Part shown: positions 1 to 9,696 of the stretch, one piece after another
Layout: every line of letters begins with the position of its first letter
Numbering within the stretch: position 1 is the stretch's first letter
Assembly (NCBI GenBank): GCA_028279515.1
Contig: JANQNQ010000009.1
Span: 320,429-384,428, forward strand
Source: Flavobacteriaceae bacterium
Lineage (GTDB): Bacteria; Bacteroidota; Bacteroidia; Flavobacteriales; Flavobacteriaceae
Length of the DNA stretch: 64,000 bases
Reading direction: 5' to 3'
Notes under the pieces: model-generated
Told to the model about the DNA's origin: nothing
Seen by the model: only the letters and a program-made list of their open reading frames with translations
The model's database searches: none
Translations under genes and position numbers: made by a program

Positions 1-39
1 ATTGGCGAAATGCCGCAATATCCGACCGACGTGAAATGA
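1..39 (+). CDS. C-terminal end of an upstream gene (partial)
   Basis: Frame 1 is open from the window edge and reads IGEMPQYPTDVK before a TGA at 37-39, ten bases before the next start codon. The tight spacing matches the spacing of the following genes, so this is probably the tail of another member of the same operon. Nothing can be said about its function from 12 residues, and the open frame could be chance. Confidence 0.35.
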   Translation: MGEMPQYPTDVK

Positions 40-48
40 TGAAAACGG

Positions 49-2193
49 ATGAGTGAGAAAACCAAAATAGTACAATGCTTTTTACCGCCCATGGTCGCGG
101 GTGAATATACCTTAGATGTAACCCAAAACATCGTAAAGGGAGGAAGCAGTGTTCAAGATGTTTCGAAGAAGTTTGATTTTGCCGTCGATGCTGCACGTTT
201 CGCACTCAATCCAACCGACATCTATTCGGTGTACCCACCAGCCAATCAATACGGTAATTATTCCGAATCGCTTCCGCATATCGTATTTAGTCGGAGGACG
301 CTACCATGGGAAAGAACCCTAGATGGTGAATTGCCACTTTTTTTGAGAGCGACTTCCGAAGAGAAAAAGAGTCCAGCAGCCACTCCGCCCATACCTTGGA
401 TGGCACTGATTCTCTTTGATGAAGACGAAATGAAAACGCTAAAAATAAAGACAAGTACTGTTGCCGATGTAATACAAGTAAACACCTCGAAAGAGGTAAC
501 ACGACCTGAGATCTATTTGGAAGGAGCAGGAGGTAATGACGCCTTAGAACTGATGCCTTGGGAAACAGAAAACGAAGGGTGTTACACGATCGACATCTCG
601 AAAGAGCAGTTTGAAACACACATTCCTTCAAAAGAAGGCCTGTCCTATTTGGCGCATGCCAAAGAGGTGAGCGTCAATAATAAAGATCAAGCGGGGATTA
701 CGGATGTAAATTCAGATGGTGCAGGAGTTTTTGCTGTGATGGTAGGTAACCGTTTGCCTTCCCCCGGAAAACAACATACTGCGATTTTAGTGTCGTTAGA
801 GGGGTATCAAGATTATTTGAGCGATGCCAAATCCAAAAAATCAATTCCAAATGGAAACAAAGTTCGGCTGGTGGTCTTGGCGCACTGGAATTTTAGTAGT
901 TCAGGAGATGCCACGTTCTTACAACTTGTTGACGGATTGGACACAAAAGCAATGCGCATCGAAAGGGATAACGAAGCTGCCGAGTTAGTACCATTTTTCG
1001 AATCTGGTTATGCACCCTTGGCACATCGCACGAGAAAAGGAGCGTCCATGCTATCATGGTATCACGGGCCTTTTTCACCTAAAATGACAGTTGCGAGGTC
1101 AAAGAGCATCTCCTTTGCTTCGTCTGATGCTGCGTTGAGGTACGATAGGAATACAGGGTTTTTTGATGTCTCTTTCGCGGCGGCCTGGCAATTGGGTCGC
1201 ATGTTGGCGCTTCAGAACCAAGAATTCGCGAAAGCGATGCTCGGTTGGCGTATCGATCAGAAGGAAGAAGAAGTACGCACTGCACGGCGTAAATCCATTG
1301 GAGAGCTCATAGGAGATGCCAGCAATGCTTCCCTAAAAGACAAGGTCATTGGCTATTTAGGCAAAATAAATGAGGTCACGGTTACCCCGTCAGAAGTAGT
1401 AGCCACCCAGACCACTGACGACATTCCTGATAACGTAAAGCACTTTTTAGGTGAACTGTATAAATTGAACGGAGTGCCCTTTTCCTATTTAGTGCCCCAC
1501 GAATTTCTCTTACCAAAAGACCATAAGCGACAAGGAAAGGAGTTTTCTGGAAGCCTCGCGATGTTCTATATCGACCCTAGTTGGGTAGAGGCCTTGTTAG
1601 ACGGTGCGTTAAGCATTGGTCGAATTGATCGCACTGACACAATCCTTGAACGGGTGATGACCGGAGAGTTTACCACAGGATATATAAAACAAAAAATAAA
1701 AGATCCTGAAGACAATGGACAAGACATTGAGGTAAGGCAATTGAACCTAACAGGATTTCTCTTTCGATCCAATCTTATTTCGGGTTGGAGAGGCATCGAG
1801 ATCGAAGCCTACGATGCCGATAAAAAACCGTTGCTAGCCTTGCGATTTGAGCAGATCAATGACGATGTATTTCTAGGCATTTTTAACGGAAACGTCCATT
1901 CTATGAAGGTGCGTCAACCCTATGAAGGACTTCATTTTGGGATTAAAAGAACGAACAATGCTTATAGCAAAAGTTTGAAAGATGCCAACGGCAAAACACT
2001 GACCAATATCAATGATACTATTAATACATTGATCAAAGGCGAAGTGATAAATATTGTAGGCATGGCCAATGCAATGAAAGCCAAGCTTAATACCGATGAA
2101 TACTTTACATCGGCTGAATTTGCCTTTCAAATGGTAGACAGCCCTGTAGAGAGAGAACTTACCGTAAACCTAATATCTAACCCTCCAAGATAA
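49..2193 (+). CDS. Uncharacterised 714-aa protein, first full gene of a five-gene operon
   Basis: I do not recognise a named domain. The protein has no signal peptide or membrane segment and is of mixed composition. Its last third (about residues 560-640) contains a stretch with GFLFRSNLISGWRGIEIEAY followed by a segment rich in aromatic and acidic residues; from memory, similar C-termini occur in uncharacterised proteins of other phyla, but I could not check this. It begins at an ATG just after the stop of the preceding frame and ends six bases before the next gene, so the set is very probably co-transcribed. Function is unknown. A structural or scaffold role in a surface or injection-type apparatus is only a guess from the neighbours. 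Confidence 0.85.
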   Translation: MSEKTKIVQCFLPPMVAGEYTLDVTQNIVKGGSSVQDVSKKFDFAVDAARFALNPTDIYSVYPPANQYGNYSESLPHIVFSRRTLPWERTLDGELPLFLRATSEEKKSPAATPPIPWMALILFDEDEMKTLKIKTSTVADVIQVNTSKEVTRPEIYLEGAGGNDALELMPWETENEGCYTIDISKEQFETHIPSKEGLSYLAHAKEVSVNNKDQAGITDVNSDGAGVFAVMVGNRLPSPGKQHTAILVSLEGYQDYLSDAKSKKSIPNGNKVRLVVLAHWNFSSSGDATFLQLVDGLDTKAMRIERDNEAAELVPFFESGYAPLAHRTRKGASMLSWYHGPFSPKMTVARSKSISFASSDAALRYDRNTGFFDVSFAAAWQLGRMLALQNQEFAKAMLGWRIDQKEEEVRTARRKSIGELIGDASNASLKDKVIGYLGKINEVTVTPSEVVATQTTDDIPDNVKHFLGELYKLNGVPFSYLVPHEFLLPKDHKRQGKEFSGSLAMFYIDPSWVEALLDGALSIGRIDRTDTILERVMTGEFTTGYIKQKIKDPEDNGQDIEVRQLNLTGFLFRSNLISGWRGIEIEAYDADKKPLLALRFEQINDDVFLGIFNGNVHSMKVRQPYEGLHFGIKRTNNAYSKSLKDANGKTLTNINDTINTLIKGEVINIVGMANAMKAKLNTDEYFTSAEFAFQMVDSPVERELTVNLISNPPR

Positions 2194-2199
2194 GCAGTC

Positions 2200-5100
2200 A
2201 TGAGCAATACGCTAAAACTATTAGTACCCATGCAGATCGAAGCGCTTGTCTTGCGAAGCGACAAGACCGACTGTACGAATATTTCGCCCAACATAAAAAA
2301 CCTAAAACAAAGCGTTTTGGGAGACAAGGCACAAGCCAATATAAATAACAAAGCCACACTGGCAAAAGGAATTCACTTGCATTGGACATTGCCCAAAGCC
2401 TTACGACATTCGTTTATGGATGAAAATGATATGGTGCAGTTTCCTTTGGTTCCCAATCGTTGGGCTGTGACAAGGATCATTACCAATAAGGGCATAGAGC
2501 AAATGCCCGCTCGTATTTGGATGGTTGAAAGCGATGCTCAGAGTAACGAAAAAATACCCAATTGGACCTTGTTTGAGAAGAATAAACTCAGCCTTAAAAG
2601 TGTTGGTAAAACAACCGAATGGTCAGCTTCTTATACAGAAGCTCCTTCTGAAGTAGATTTGACCGCCGTGGCTGCAGCAAATCCACTTTTTGCCTCCTTT
2701 TATCCTGAATGCAAAAACGTCTTTGGGTTTCACGATGACCTGAAAGATATTACCGATGATGACGTCACCTTTACCTATATCGTAACGGGATGGTACAGCG
2801 ATGCTTCAAAGGACCCTATTGCACCCTTGGATTTCACAGGTCAAGGTGCGACCAAAGAACAGCAAGCTAGAAAGAAAGAGTTCGAAGAGTTCAAAGAGCA
2901 ATGGCCCTGCGATAGCGAAACCTATCCTACTTCGAGCATGTTACATGCAACTGTGCACAGTGTTTCGTGGAAATCAGGAATTCAGGATGGTGTGCCAAGT
3001 GGAGAGATTCAAATTTTTGCAGGAAATACCCCTGCGGAATCGCTAAGCGCGCAAATTGTAAAAAACGCACCAGAATCGAAGCCTGGAGTAGAGGAGTTAC
3101 TTACCGCTTTGCAATATGAGCTTTTGGAAGATGATCGCAATCAACCCAGCTTAACAGCCATTAAGAGTGATATTCATAAAAGAGGGTTCAATCCAAAGGA
3201 TGCAGGCCCAATCTGGGAGATTATTCGTGCTGAATCTTCGGATCAGCAAATGGAAGATAGTGATAAAAAGCCTCAGTTCCCTGAAGATTCAGAGCTGTTA
3301 GAGAAACTTAATCAACTAAATCAAATTCAGGAGAGTTTCAACAGCCTTTCGCTCGAAATGGCAAGCCTGCAACGCGAGTATTATTTCCTCTGGTATAAGC
3401 AGGCACAAAAGACCGTTGGGGCATACAACGTTCCTAGTTTCAATTATGATGCTGCACGCAAGGATATTTTGAAGAGCTTGGATGACAGTAAAGCGAGTTT
3501 AAAAACAAAACAAAAAGAGATAGATGCGTTGGTCAAAGAGATAACACAGCATACCCTACTTTCTGGCCCAGACCCTGAATTCAAACTCAACCAAAAATTG
3601 GAAGGTCGATTTTGGGAACCCAATGATCCAGTACTATTGCTTAGCGGACCCGGGGTTGGTAATACCGACAAACCGATTTTTCGATCAGCCGACAAAAAGA
3701 TTCAATGCCGAACCCCCGAGCAGCTTGTCGATACACTAAACTTAAATGTCCCGAATGCAGGCAACGACATTCCTGTGAAGATCAGCACAGACCAGTTTTC
3801 TGTAATGAAGGTAGACGAACTTTCAAATACTAATATGCCTTTTCAGGAGTGGAAACAGTTGATCGGAGAGACTTTGTTATTAGATGAAGCGCTGGCCATC
3901 GATATTGCGCTATTGGCCTACAAGGAAGCCCAGCTGGGCGCTGGAAAGGACAAGACCAGTTCGGTCGTTAAAGATTTTGCGAAAAAGGTGGTAATCAAGG
4001 TACAATCCTCACCAATACCTAAGGATTCCAAAAAACTCGCTCCAGACGTAGGATCTCTGAGTAAATGGGAACAAGCTTGGACGCCACTCTTTATGGCCTG
4101 GGAAGCGACATACACCGCCAATAACAACACGATCAAGGGTCTCGATTTGACACAAGATGCAGATCAATGGAAGTTGGAAGAACAGTTGTTCTTTAGAAGT
4201 CAAAAAGAAACAACTCGAAGCGAAGACATCACTTTTCAAGGAATCAGTCCGTTTTCGAAATCTGCCTTTACCAATTTGTCTAAGCAAATTCCCGATGAAA
4301 TTGTAAACAAGTATGGCAAGCTCAACATGATTGCCCAATCCCTAAGCGGGTTGAATAAGTATTTGTTGATGCAACGCCCAGATATTCAGCTTCCACCCTT
4401 TAAATACTCTGCAGATCCCATCTATAACTTTGACTCAGAATATGAAGTCGACGAAGACGAACTTAAAACAATTGGCCCAGATGGCTACGTTTTAGGCTGT
4501 GATCCTGGGGACACTAATGGAGCACCTGCTTCAGTATTTAACCCATTAAGAGAAGGGGTTGTAAAGATAAAAAGTTTGTCGATCGTTGATAGCTTCGGAC
4601 AAACTCGAAAGGTAATAATCGATCAAGAAGAAGGCGAAAACAACAATCCAGAAATCAATTGTTCACAATCGATCAAGGCAGCATCGGGGACATCAAATCA
4701 TGTGATTTCATTGCCACCCCGAATTGTGCAGCCTTCGCGACTTAAGTTTCAATGGCTCAATGCCAAGGATGAAGTGGTCTATCAAGATGCAGGAACACTT
4801 AATAATCCGGTATTGGGTTGGTTGGTGCCAAACTATTTGGACAATAACGTTCTTGTGTATGATGGCGATGGTAAGGAAGTTATCATGCTGCAAGTGGTTC
4901 CTGACCTTACCAAAGAATTGGGTATAGACTTGATCAAAACACCGTTTCCAGGTGTTAATTCAGTTCCAGACCTTTCAGAAAAAGAGCATTTAAAGAAGTT
5001 GATCGACCATATAGACAAGGGGAGTATTGCGGCTGGGTTGATGGATCTGGCCTACAAGGTAAACTTGAATGTTGCAGGAGCCAACGCCATGAAGAACAAT

Positions 5101-5766
5101 ACGGCCGCACTCTTACACGGACAACCGATTGCCATAGCGCGATGTGCTTTGAGTCTTGAAGTTATGGGATTGCCCGCCTATGATCAACGTTGGGACCAAT
5201 CTGGGAAAGAAAACACAGGAGGCATTGAAACTGTTAAGTTTCCGTTGGTTGTTGGAGATTTTAATACGGAAAAAGACGGAGTGATCGGATATTTCCCAGA
5301 TTCCGAAAAGGAACACCTTTATACGCCTGCCAATGCACCTGATTTTAAATTCAGTAAGAGCGAAACCTTCTTCAAAAATGATGGGGCGCTAAAGCTGTCA
5401 GTTGGTGAAGAACCTATCAAGATGACACTATTGATGGATCCTTCCGCAGGAGCACATTTGGCAACGGCTATTTTACCCACAAAGCGAGTAGAAATGTTTC
5501 CGTATAATGCCGAAAAACTATTACAGTCACTGAATGTTGGTTTTATGGTAGCACCCTTTATCGCAGACAAAGTAGAACCGGGTGTTCCCGTACCAACTAG
5601 TATTGACGGCAACTGGAAATGGACGCACAAGACCAACGTGAATACATGGCAAGCCGATCAGCCCATTCCCGAAGGTAAAAACAAGCAACTTTCTCGATTT
5701 AGCAAACAACAGGTCTATGAAGGTTGGATAAAACTAAGCAACTTAAAACGAACAACTAATCACTAA
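2200..5766 (+). CDS. Uncharacterised 1188-aa protein
   Basis: This is a very large soluble-looking protein without a signal peptide. Near the N-terminus it carries a conserved-looking GIHLHWTLPKAL stretch (about residues 53-64) followed by a beta-rich region. The centre (about 365-445) is predicted coiled coil, with many Glu, Lys, Gln and Leu residues. The C-terminal 300 residues again look beta-rich and end in a basic tail. No catalytic motif was recognised. It starts six bases after the 714-aa gene and ends ten bases before the 599-aa gene, so the three probably work together and may form one assembly. Function is unknown. Confidence 0.85.
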   Translation: MSNTLKLLVPMQIEALVLRSDKTDCTNISPNIKNLKQSVLGDKAQANINNKATLAKGIHLHWTLPKALRHSFMDENDMVQFPLVPNRWAVTRIITNKGIEQMPARIWMVESDAQSNEKIPNWTLFEKNKLSLKSVGKTTEWSASYTEAPSEVDLTAVAAANPLFASFYPECKNVFGFHDDLKDITDDDVTFTYIVTGWYSDASKDPIAPLDFTGQGATKEQQARKKEFEEFKEQWPCDSETYPTSSMLHATVHSVSWKSGIQDGVPSGEIQIFAGNTPAESLSAQIVKNAPESKPGVEELLTALQYELLEDDRNQPSLTAIKSDIHKRGFNPKDAGPIWEIIRAESSDQQMEDSDKKPQFPEDSELLEKLNQLNQIQESFNSLSLEMASLQREYYFLWYKQAQKTVGAYNVPSFNYDAARKDILKSLDDSKASLKTKQKEIDALVKEITQHTLLSGPDPEFKLNQKLEGRFWEPNDPVLLLSGPGVGNTDKPIFRSADKKIQCRTPEQLVDTLNLNVPNAGNDIPVKISTDQFSVMKVDELSNTNMPFQEWKQLIGETLLLDEALAIDIALLAYKEAQLGAGKDKTSSVVKDFAKKVVIKVQSSPIPKDSKKLAPDVGSLSKWEQAWTPLFMAWEATYTANNNTIKGLDLTQDADQWKLEEQLFFRSQKETTRSEDITFQGISPFSKSAFTNLSKQIPDEIVNKYGKLNMIAQSLSGLNKYLLMQRPDIQLPPFKYSADPIYNFDSEYEVDEDELKTIGPDGYVLGCDPGDTNGAPASVFNPLREGVVKIKSLSIVDSFGQTRKVIIDQEEGENNNPEINCSQSIKAASGTSNHVISLPPRIVQPSRLKFQWLNAKDEVVYQDAGTLNNPVLGWLVPNYLDNNVLVYDGDGKEVIMLQVVPDLTKELGIDLIKTPFPGVNSVPDLSEKEHLKKLIDHIDKGSIAAGLMDLAYKVNLNVAGANAMKNNTAALLHGQPIAIARCALSLEVMGLPAYDQRWDQSGKENTGGIETVKFPLVVGDFNTEKDGVIGYFPDSEKEHLYTPANAPDFKFSKSETFFKNDGALKLSVGEEPIKMTLLMDPSAGAHLATAILPTKRVEMFPYNAEKLLQSLNVGFMVAPFIADKVEPGVPVPTSIDGNWKWTHKTNVNTWQADQPIPEGKNKQLSRFSKQQVYEGWIKLSNLKRTTNH

Positions 5767-5776
5767 TTCGATACGT

Positions 5777-7576
5777 ATGAGCTATGTAACAACAGGAAGT
5801 AGTAATTCGGTCACCAATGGAAGCCCTTTGAACCTTGATATACAGATCTCGCAGGATCCATTGAAGAACATTCTATTGATGGGAAGATTTATCATTGACG
5901 ATCTCAATACCATTGCTTCTGGAGGTGACCTGAAGAAGATGACTTGCGAATTATGGGGAAAGACGGATGACGCTAATAGAAATTCGACCATTCCTGTCAA
6001 GATTTGTGACCTGCTCTACGATTCAAACACTCCAGGAAAGCGCACCTTTATTTTTCCTAGAGATTTCGACGATGAATACACCTATTTAATTCTTAAGATA
6101 GGCGGTGCCGATTGTACGATAACCCAACCAACCACAACCTTAAACATAGCCTTCTTTGACAAGAACGGTCCCAGTCAACCACCTAAAGAAACCAGCATTC
6201 CTTTCGAGGTAAAGAATGAGCCTTCTAAACCCGAGATCTTGTCGTTCAGAGCAGATCCAGAGGTATTACAAGGCAATCGCAATCCCGTATTGTTTAGTTG
6301 GAAGGTAAAAGGAGATACGTATTCATATACATTACGAGAAGGACTAACTGAACTGAAAACAGGTAAGGGAACCAACACCGAAAGTGATTCTTTTAGATTG
6401 AATGCGGTAGCTATTGGGAACCATTCATATACCTTGGAAGTAAAACAAGGAGGTGCCACTGTTGTGCATACCGTACAGGTCAGAGCACTTGGTAAATCAG
6501 GGTCTTATCCAGACGGAAATCCGTTATTACCCAATCGCTTAGGAAATTTTTGCGCAGATGAAGACGGCACGTATTTATTCAGCCTTATGCTCAAACAGGA
6601 TAGAGAAAGTGCTTCCATTGATCATATCGGATATACCAACGAAGGGTTTTCTGGAAAGTGGTCTAAAATAAAGTTATCAGAAGATGACATAAAAAAGTTG
6701 AAAGATTTTGCGGTGTCACCAATGGTACACCTAAGAGACGTCGGTGAGGTTTACGGTCGTTTGTTTTTTGTGGGCGGAAGCCATGTGAAACCCATGGATA
6801 CGAAAAACGCTGTAGCCATTGTAGAGCTAGATTCAGATAGCGAATCGAAGGTGCGAATCGTTGAAAATCTTCCTTGGGAATCACGCATGGGGCATTCGAT
6901 TTTGGTATTTCCGCATGGCGGAGTTGACAAGATATGGCTCATGGGTGGAGTAGATGAATGGGGAGCAGCTAACAATGACATATGGGTTTCTGCTGACGGA
7001 ACACGTTGGGATAATCTAAATCCAGACGGAAGTGTCAATAACGATGCTTCACAACCTGCAAAGATGCCTTGGGATGCGAGATGCATGGCTAGTGTTACAC
7101 CGATATTGGACAGTAATAAAAAGAAAACAGCACTGTGGTTTGGAGGCGGTTTCTCTGAAATAGGAGGTAGTGAAACTCCAGACTTATGGAAGTTTGAGGC
7201 GAATGCATGGAGTAAAATCTCTGGACTCAATATAAATGAAGGATCGTATTTGTCTTCAGGAATCTGTTTTGTAGGGAAAGATGATCTAAAATCAACTGGA
7301 GTCTACCTTCAAGGAGGATTCGTTGGTCAAGGAGGAAGAAATAAATACTTCAAAAAGATAAATCTAATTGATGGCGAATACAGTGCAGGTGATTTAGATA
7401 CTTCATCGGGTGTCGGAATCTTTGATACTTCCAAAGAAGCGCAAGTAGTTACAACCTTCTATAAAGGATGCATGTGGTATATGGTGTACACTAATGAAGG
7501 TGATAGCGGAATCACCTATTCTGATATGTATTATTGGATTCCTGTGGTAACCGGACAAACCTTGATTATAAACTAG
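5777..7576 (+). CDS. Ig-like/kelch-type beta-propeller protein, 599 aa
   Basis: The N-terminal third is beta-rich. An Ig-like segment follows at about residues 150-235 (PSKPEILSFRADPEVLQG onward). From about residue 245 there are kelch-like repeats: patterns such as RMGHSILVF, IWLMGGVDEW and NDIWVSADGTRWDNL match the arginine/histidine, double-glycine and tryptophan pattern of kelch blades. There is no signal peptide, unlike the next two genes. A binding or structural propeller is likely; no enzyme motif is seen. The gene ends one base before the next ATG, consistent with a shared transcript. The kelch assignment is by eye and moderate in strength. Confidence 0.82.
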   Translation: MSYVTTGSSNSVTNGSPLNLDIQISQDPLKNILLMGRFIIDDLNTIASGGDLKKMTCELWGKTDDANRNSTIPVKICDLLYDSNTPGKRTFIFPRDFDDEYTYLILKIGGADCTITQPTTTLNIAFFDKNGPSQPPKETSIPFEVKNEPSKPEILSFRADPEVLQGNRNPVLFSWKVKGDTYSYTLREGLTELKTGKGTNTESDSFRLNAVAIGNHSYTLEVKQGGATVVHTVQVRALGKSGSYPDGNPLLPNRLGNFCADEDGTYLFSLMLKQDRESASIDHIGYTNEGFSGKWSKIKLSEDDIKKLKDFAVSPMVHLRDVGEVYGRLFFVGGSHVKPMDTKNAVAIVELDSDSESKVRIVENLPWESRMGHSILVFPHGGVDKIWLMGGVDEWGAANNDIWVSADGTRWDNLNPDGSVNNDASQPAKMPWDARCMASVTPILDSNKKKTALWFGGGFSEIGGSETPDLWKFEANAWSKISGLNINEGSYLSSGICFVGKDDLKSTGVYLQGGFVGQGGRNKYFKKINLIDGEYSAGDLDTSSGVGIFDTSKEAQVVTTFYKGCMWYMVYTNEGDSGITYSDMYYWIPVVTGQTLIIN

Positions 7577-7577
7577 G

Positions 7578-9644
7578 ATGCTAACTTTTAAACAACATAT
7601 TATGTTTGCAACAAAAAAACACAAGAAAACGATGGTATGGACGCTTATGCTCTTTCTGTTGTTTTTGGCAACGACACTAAGGTCACAAATAAAATATACA
7701 GCGGTCTTGCCAGATGTCGATGTAGCCATCGTTAAAAGCGATCAGAATTTAAAGGTCAGCGCCAATGATAGTGGTCAAGAAACAGCCAAGTCCTTTTTTA
7801 AATTCAACTTAAATCACCTGCCCATTCATGCAAAAGTGAGTTTGCTAGACTTAAAGATGTACAACCTTCCTAACCCGAATATGTCTGACTTCTCTACGCA
7901 GTTGATCACCATACTCAAAGGGCCAAACTCATGGACAGGCAAGGAGACAAGTCTCAGTGCACCCTCACTGAGCTGGACAAATATTGCCAATAACAAGCCG
8001 ATAGGGCGTGATGAGTTGCGCAAGAAAACAACGGTCTTGTCAATGAAACTGAGAATCCCAGAATCACCAAAGTATGTCAAAGATTTTATTCCTGACGGAA
8101 CACTTTCACTCGCAGCGAGGTCGCCAGCTAAGGGACAATCAAATCGGTTTTATTCTTCGATCACAGCCGAAACACCGGGTAATTTTTCAAAGAAACCCAA
8201 GCTCGTAGTGCGCTATGAGGTTGATCCGAATCCGTTTCGATCAGATTGGGCACAACCATTGGCCACGGCACAACACACCAGTGCTTTAAGCTGGAAAAAG
8301 AACACCACAACAGCCAGTGCTATGGTACGAAAGTTACCCAACCCAAATAATGATCTCTATGACGGAATCGATCCTACTGGAGCTGTGGCCATTTACCAGA
8401 ATTTGCCCATTGTCTTTGCGCATGCGGTTAGTGGAACAAATAATGTATTTTATGTAAAACAACTAGATTCTAAAGGAAATGTACTTTGGTCCAAAGGTGT
8501 TGACAATGTTGCCAAATGCTGGCCTATGATTGACGAACAAGGTCATATGTATTACATCTCTAAATCCAATAAGCTGTCTATATTGGACCTAAACAATGCC
8601 GGCAACATCGTATTCTCAGAGACCATTGCTACAATTACTAAAAACCAACTGACTCAAGTTGATTGGAATGCAACCTTGGGATACGACGGAACCCTTTATC
8701 TAACAGGTGAAAAAGGAATCGTGGCCTTGTCTGCCTACCCACAGTTAAAGATGCGTTGGAAGTATGAAGCAAAGACCAACGAACGTAACGGTCCGATTTC
8801 ACTATCTCCCGATGAGCGTACCGCCTTTTTTATCAACGTCAACACACAACAGCGCAAAAGCCGTCTGATCGTTCTGGACAACATGAATGGGAGCCCGCAA
8901 GCCATATCTGATTATGTACTTGGAGGGTATAGAGACGCCAACAATAATTACTACATACCGTCTCCGGTGGTGAAAGATTTTTCACGTGTCTTTGTGCTCA
9001 ATGGGTATGACAACAGCAATGCACTTTATGTGTTTGATTATGAGTCTGGAAAGCTAACCGACCCACAGATCATTAGTTCCTCGCAATCCAATAACACAGG
9101 AATATCACAGCCGGTTATTGATAATGCCTCGAATGTGTTCTTTGTGTACAATAACAAACTAGCTCGTTATGACGCATCCAAACCAAACAAGGTAGATGTT
9201 TTTGCTGGGTCCACTTCCTTGAACAATGGGTCTGTTTTAGTGACCAATGCGTCTTCAAACATTTTTGCTTTAGACTCGTATAGTACACCAAAAAAAGTAG
9301 TAGGCTTCAATTATAATGGAAACTTCAAGAATACTTTCACCGCAAACATTGATGTAAATACCCGAAATAATTTTGCCTTGGCACCAGACGGCACCCTCTA
9401 TACAGCTACCGGAAACAACTTGATCGCCATCACACCCAAGAAGGTGGCGGTAGATAACCTAACGATCTCACAGTCCGATTTAAGGACCAATACGGCCTAC
9501 CAGGCTACCAGTACCATTACTGTAGAAGGTTTTAGCGTATTACCATCGATCAATACCGTATTATTTTCTGACGGAAGCATTTCGTTCAAGCCGGGTTTTA
9601 GCGTTACCAAAGGAGCTGAGGTTACTTGCAAGACGGGTTATTAA
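7578..9644 (+). CDS. Exported DNRLRE-like and beta-propeller surface protein, 688 aa
   Basis: A basic start followed by a hydrophobic run (MLFLLFLATTL) and a cleavage-like Ser-Gln forms a signal peptide; ATG 7602 is an alternative start giving a more compact signal. The first 190 mature residues resemble DNRLRE-type adhesive beta-sandwiches (repeated FFKFNL and VVRYEV strands). About residues 230-620 hold repeats of the form seen in PQQ-like propellers (YDGTLYLTGEKGIVAL, APDGTLYTATGNNLIAI). The end, SISFKPGFSVTKGAEV, matches a short beta-module common at the C-termini of secreted Bacteroidota proteins. It is probably an extracellular or cell-surface structural protein of the same operon. Confidence 0.82.
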   Translation: MLTFKQHIMFATKKHKKTMVWTLMLFLLFLATTLRSQIKYTAVLPDVDVAIVKSDQNLKVSANDSGQETAKSFFKFNLNHLPIHAKVSLLDLKMYNLPNPNMSDFSTQLITILKGPNSWTGKETSLSAPSLSWTNIANNKPIGRDELRKKTTVLSMKLRIPESPKYVKDFIPDGTLSLAARSPAKGQSNRFYSSITAETPGNFSKKPKLVVRYEVDPNPFRSDWAQPLATAQHTSALSWKKNTTTASAMVRKLPNPNNDLYDGIDPTGAVAIYQNLPIVFAHAVSGTNNVFYVKQLDSKGNVLWSKGVDNVAKCWPMIDEQGHMYYISKSNKLSILDLNNAGNIVFSETIATITKNQLTQVDWNATLGYDGTLYLTGEKGIVALSAYPQLKMRWKYEAKTNERNGPISLSPDERTAFFINVNTQQRKSRLIVLDNMNGSPQAISDYVLGGYRDANNNYYIPSPVVKDFSRVFVLNGYDNSNALYVFDYESGKLTDPQIISSSQSNNTGISQPVIDNASNVFFVYNNKLARYDASKPNKVDVFAGSTSLNNGSVLVTNASSNIFALDSYSTPKKVVGFNYNGNFKNTFTANIDVNTRNNFALAPDGTLYTATGNNLIAITPKKVAVDNLTISQSDLRTNTAYQATSTITVEGFSVLPSINTVLFSDGSISFKPGFSVTKGAEVTCKTGY

Positions 9645-9696
9645 ATACACATCATTTCATCGGAAAAATAGCAACTAACAAAAAAGCCAACGGATT

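Noticed and set aside
6751..7230. 159-codon minus-strand frame opposite the kelch-like gene
   Set aside because: It lies fully inside a well-supported plus-strand gene and its translation has no recognisable domain.
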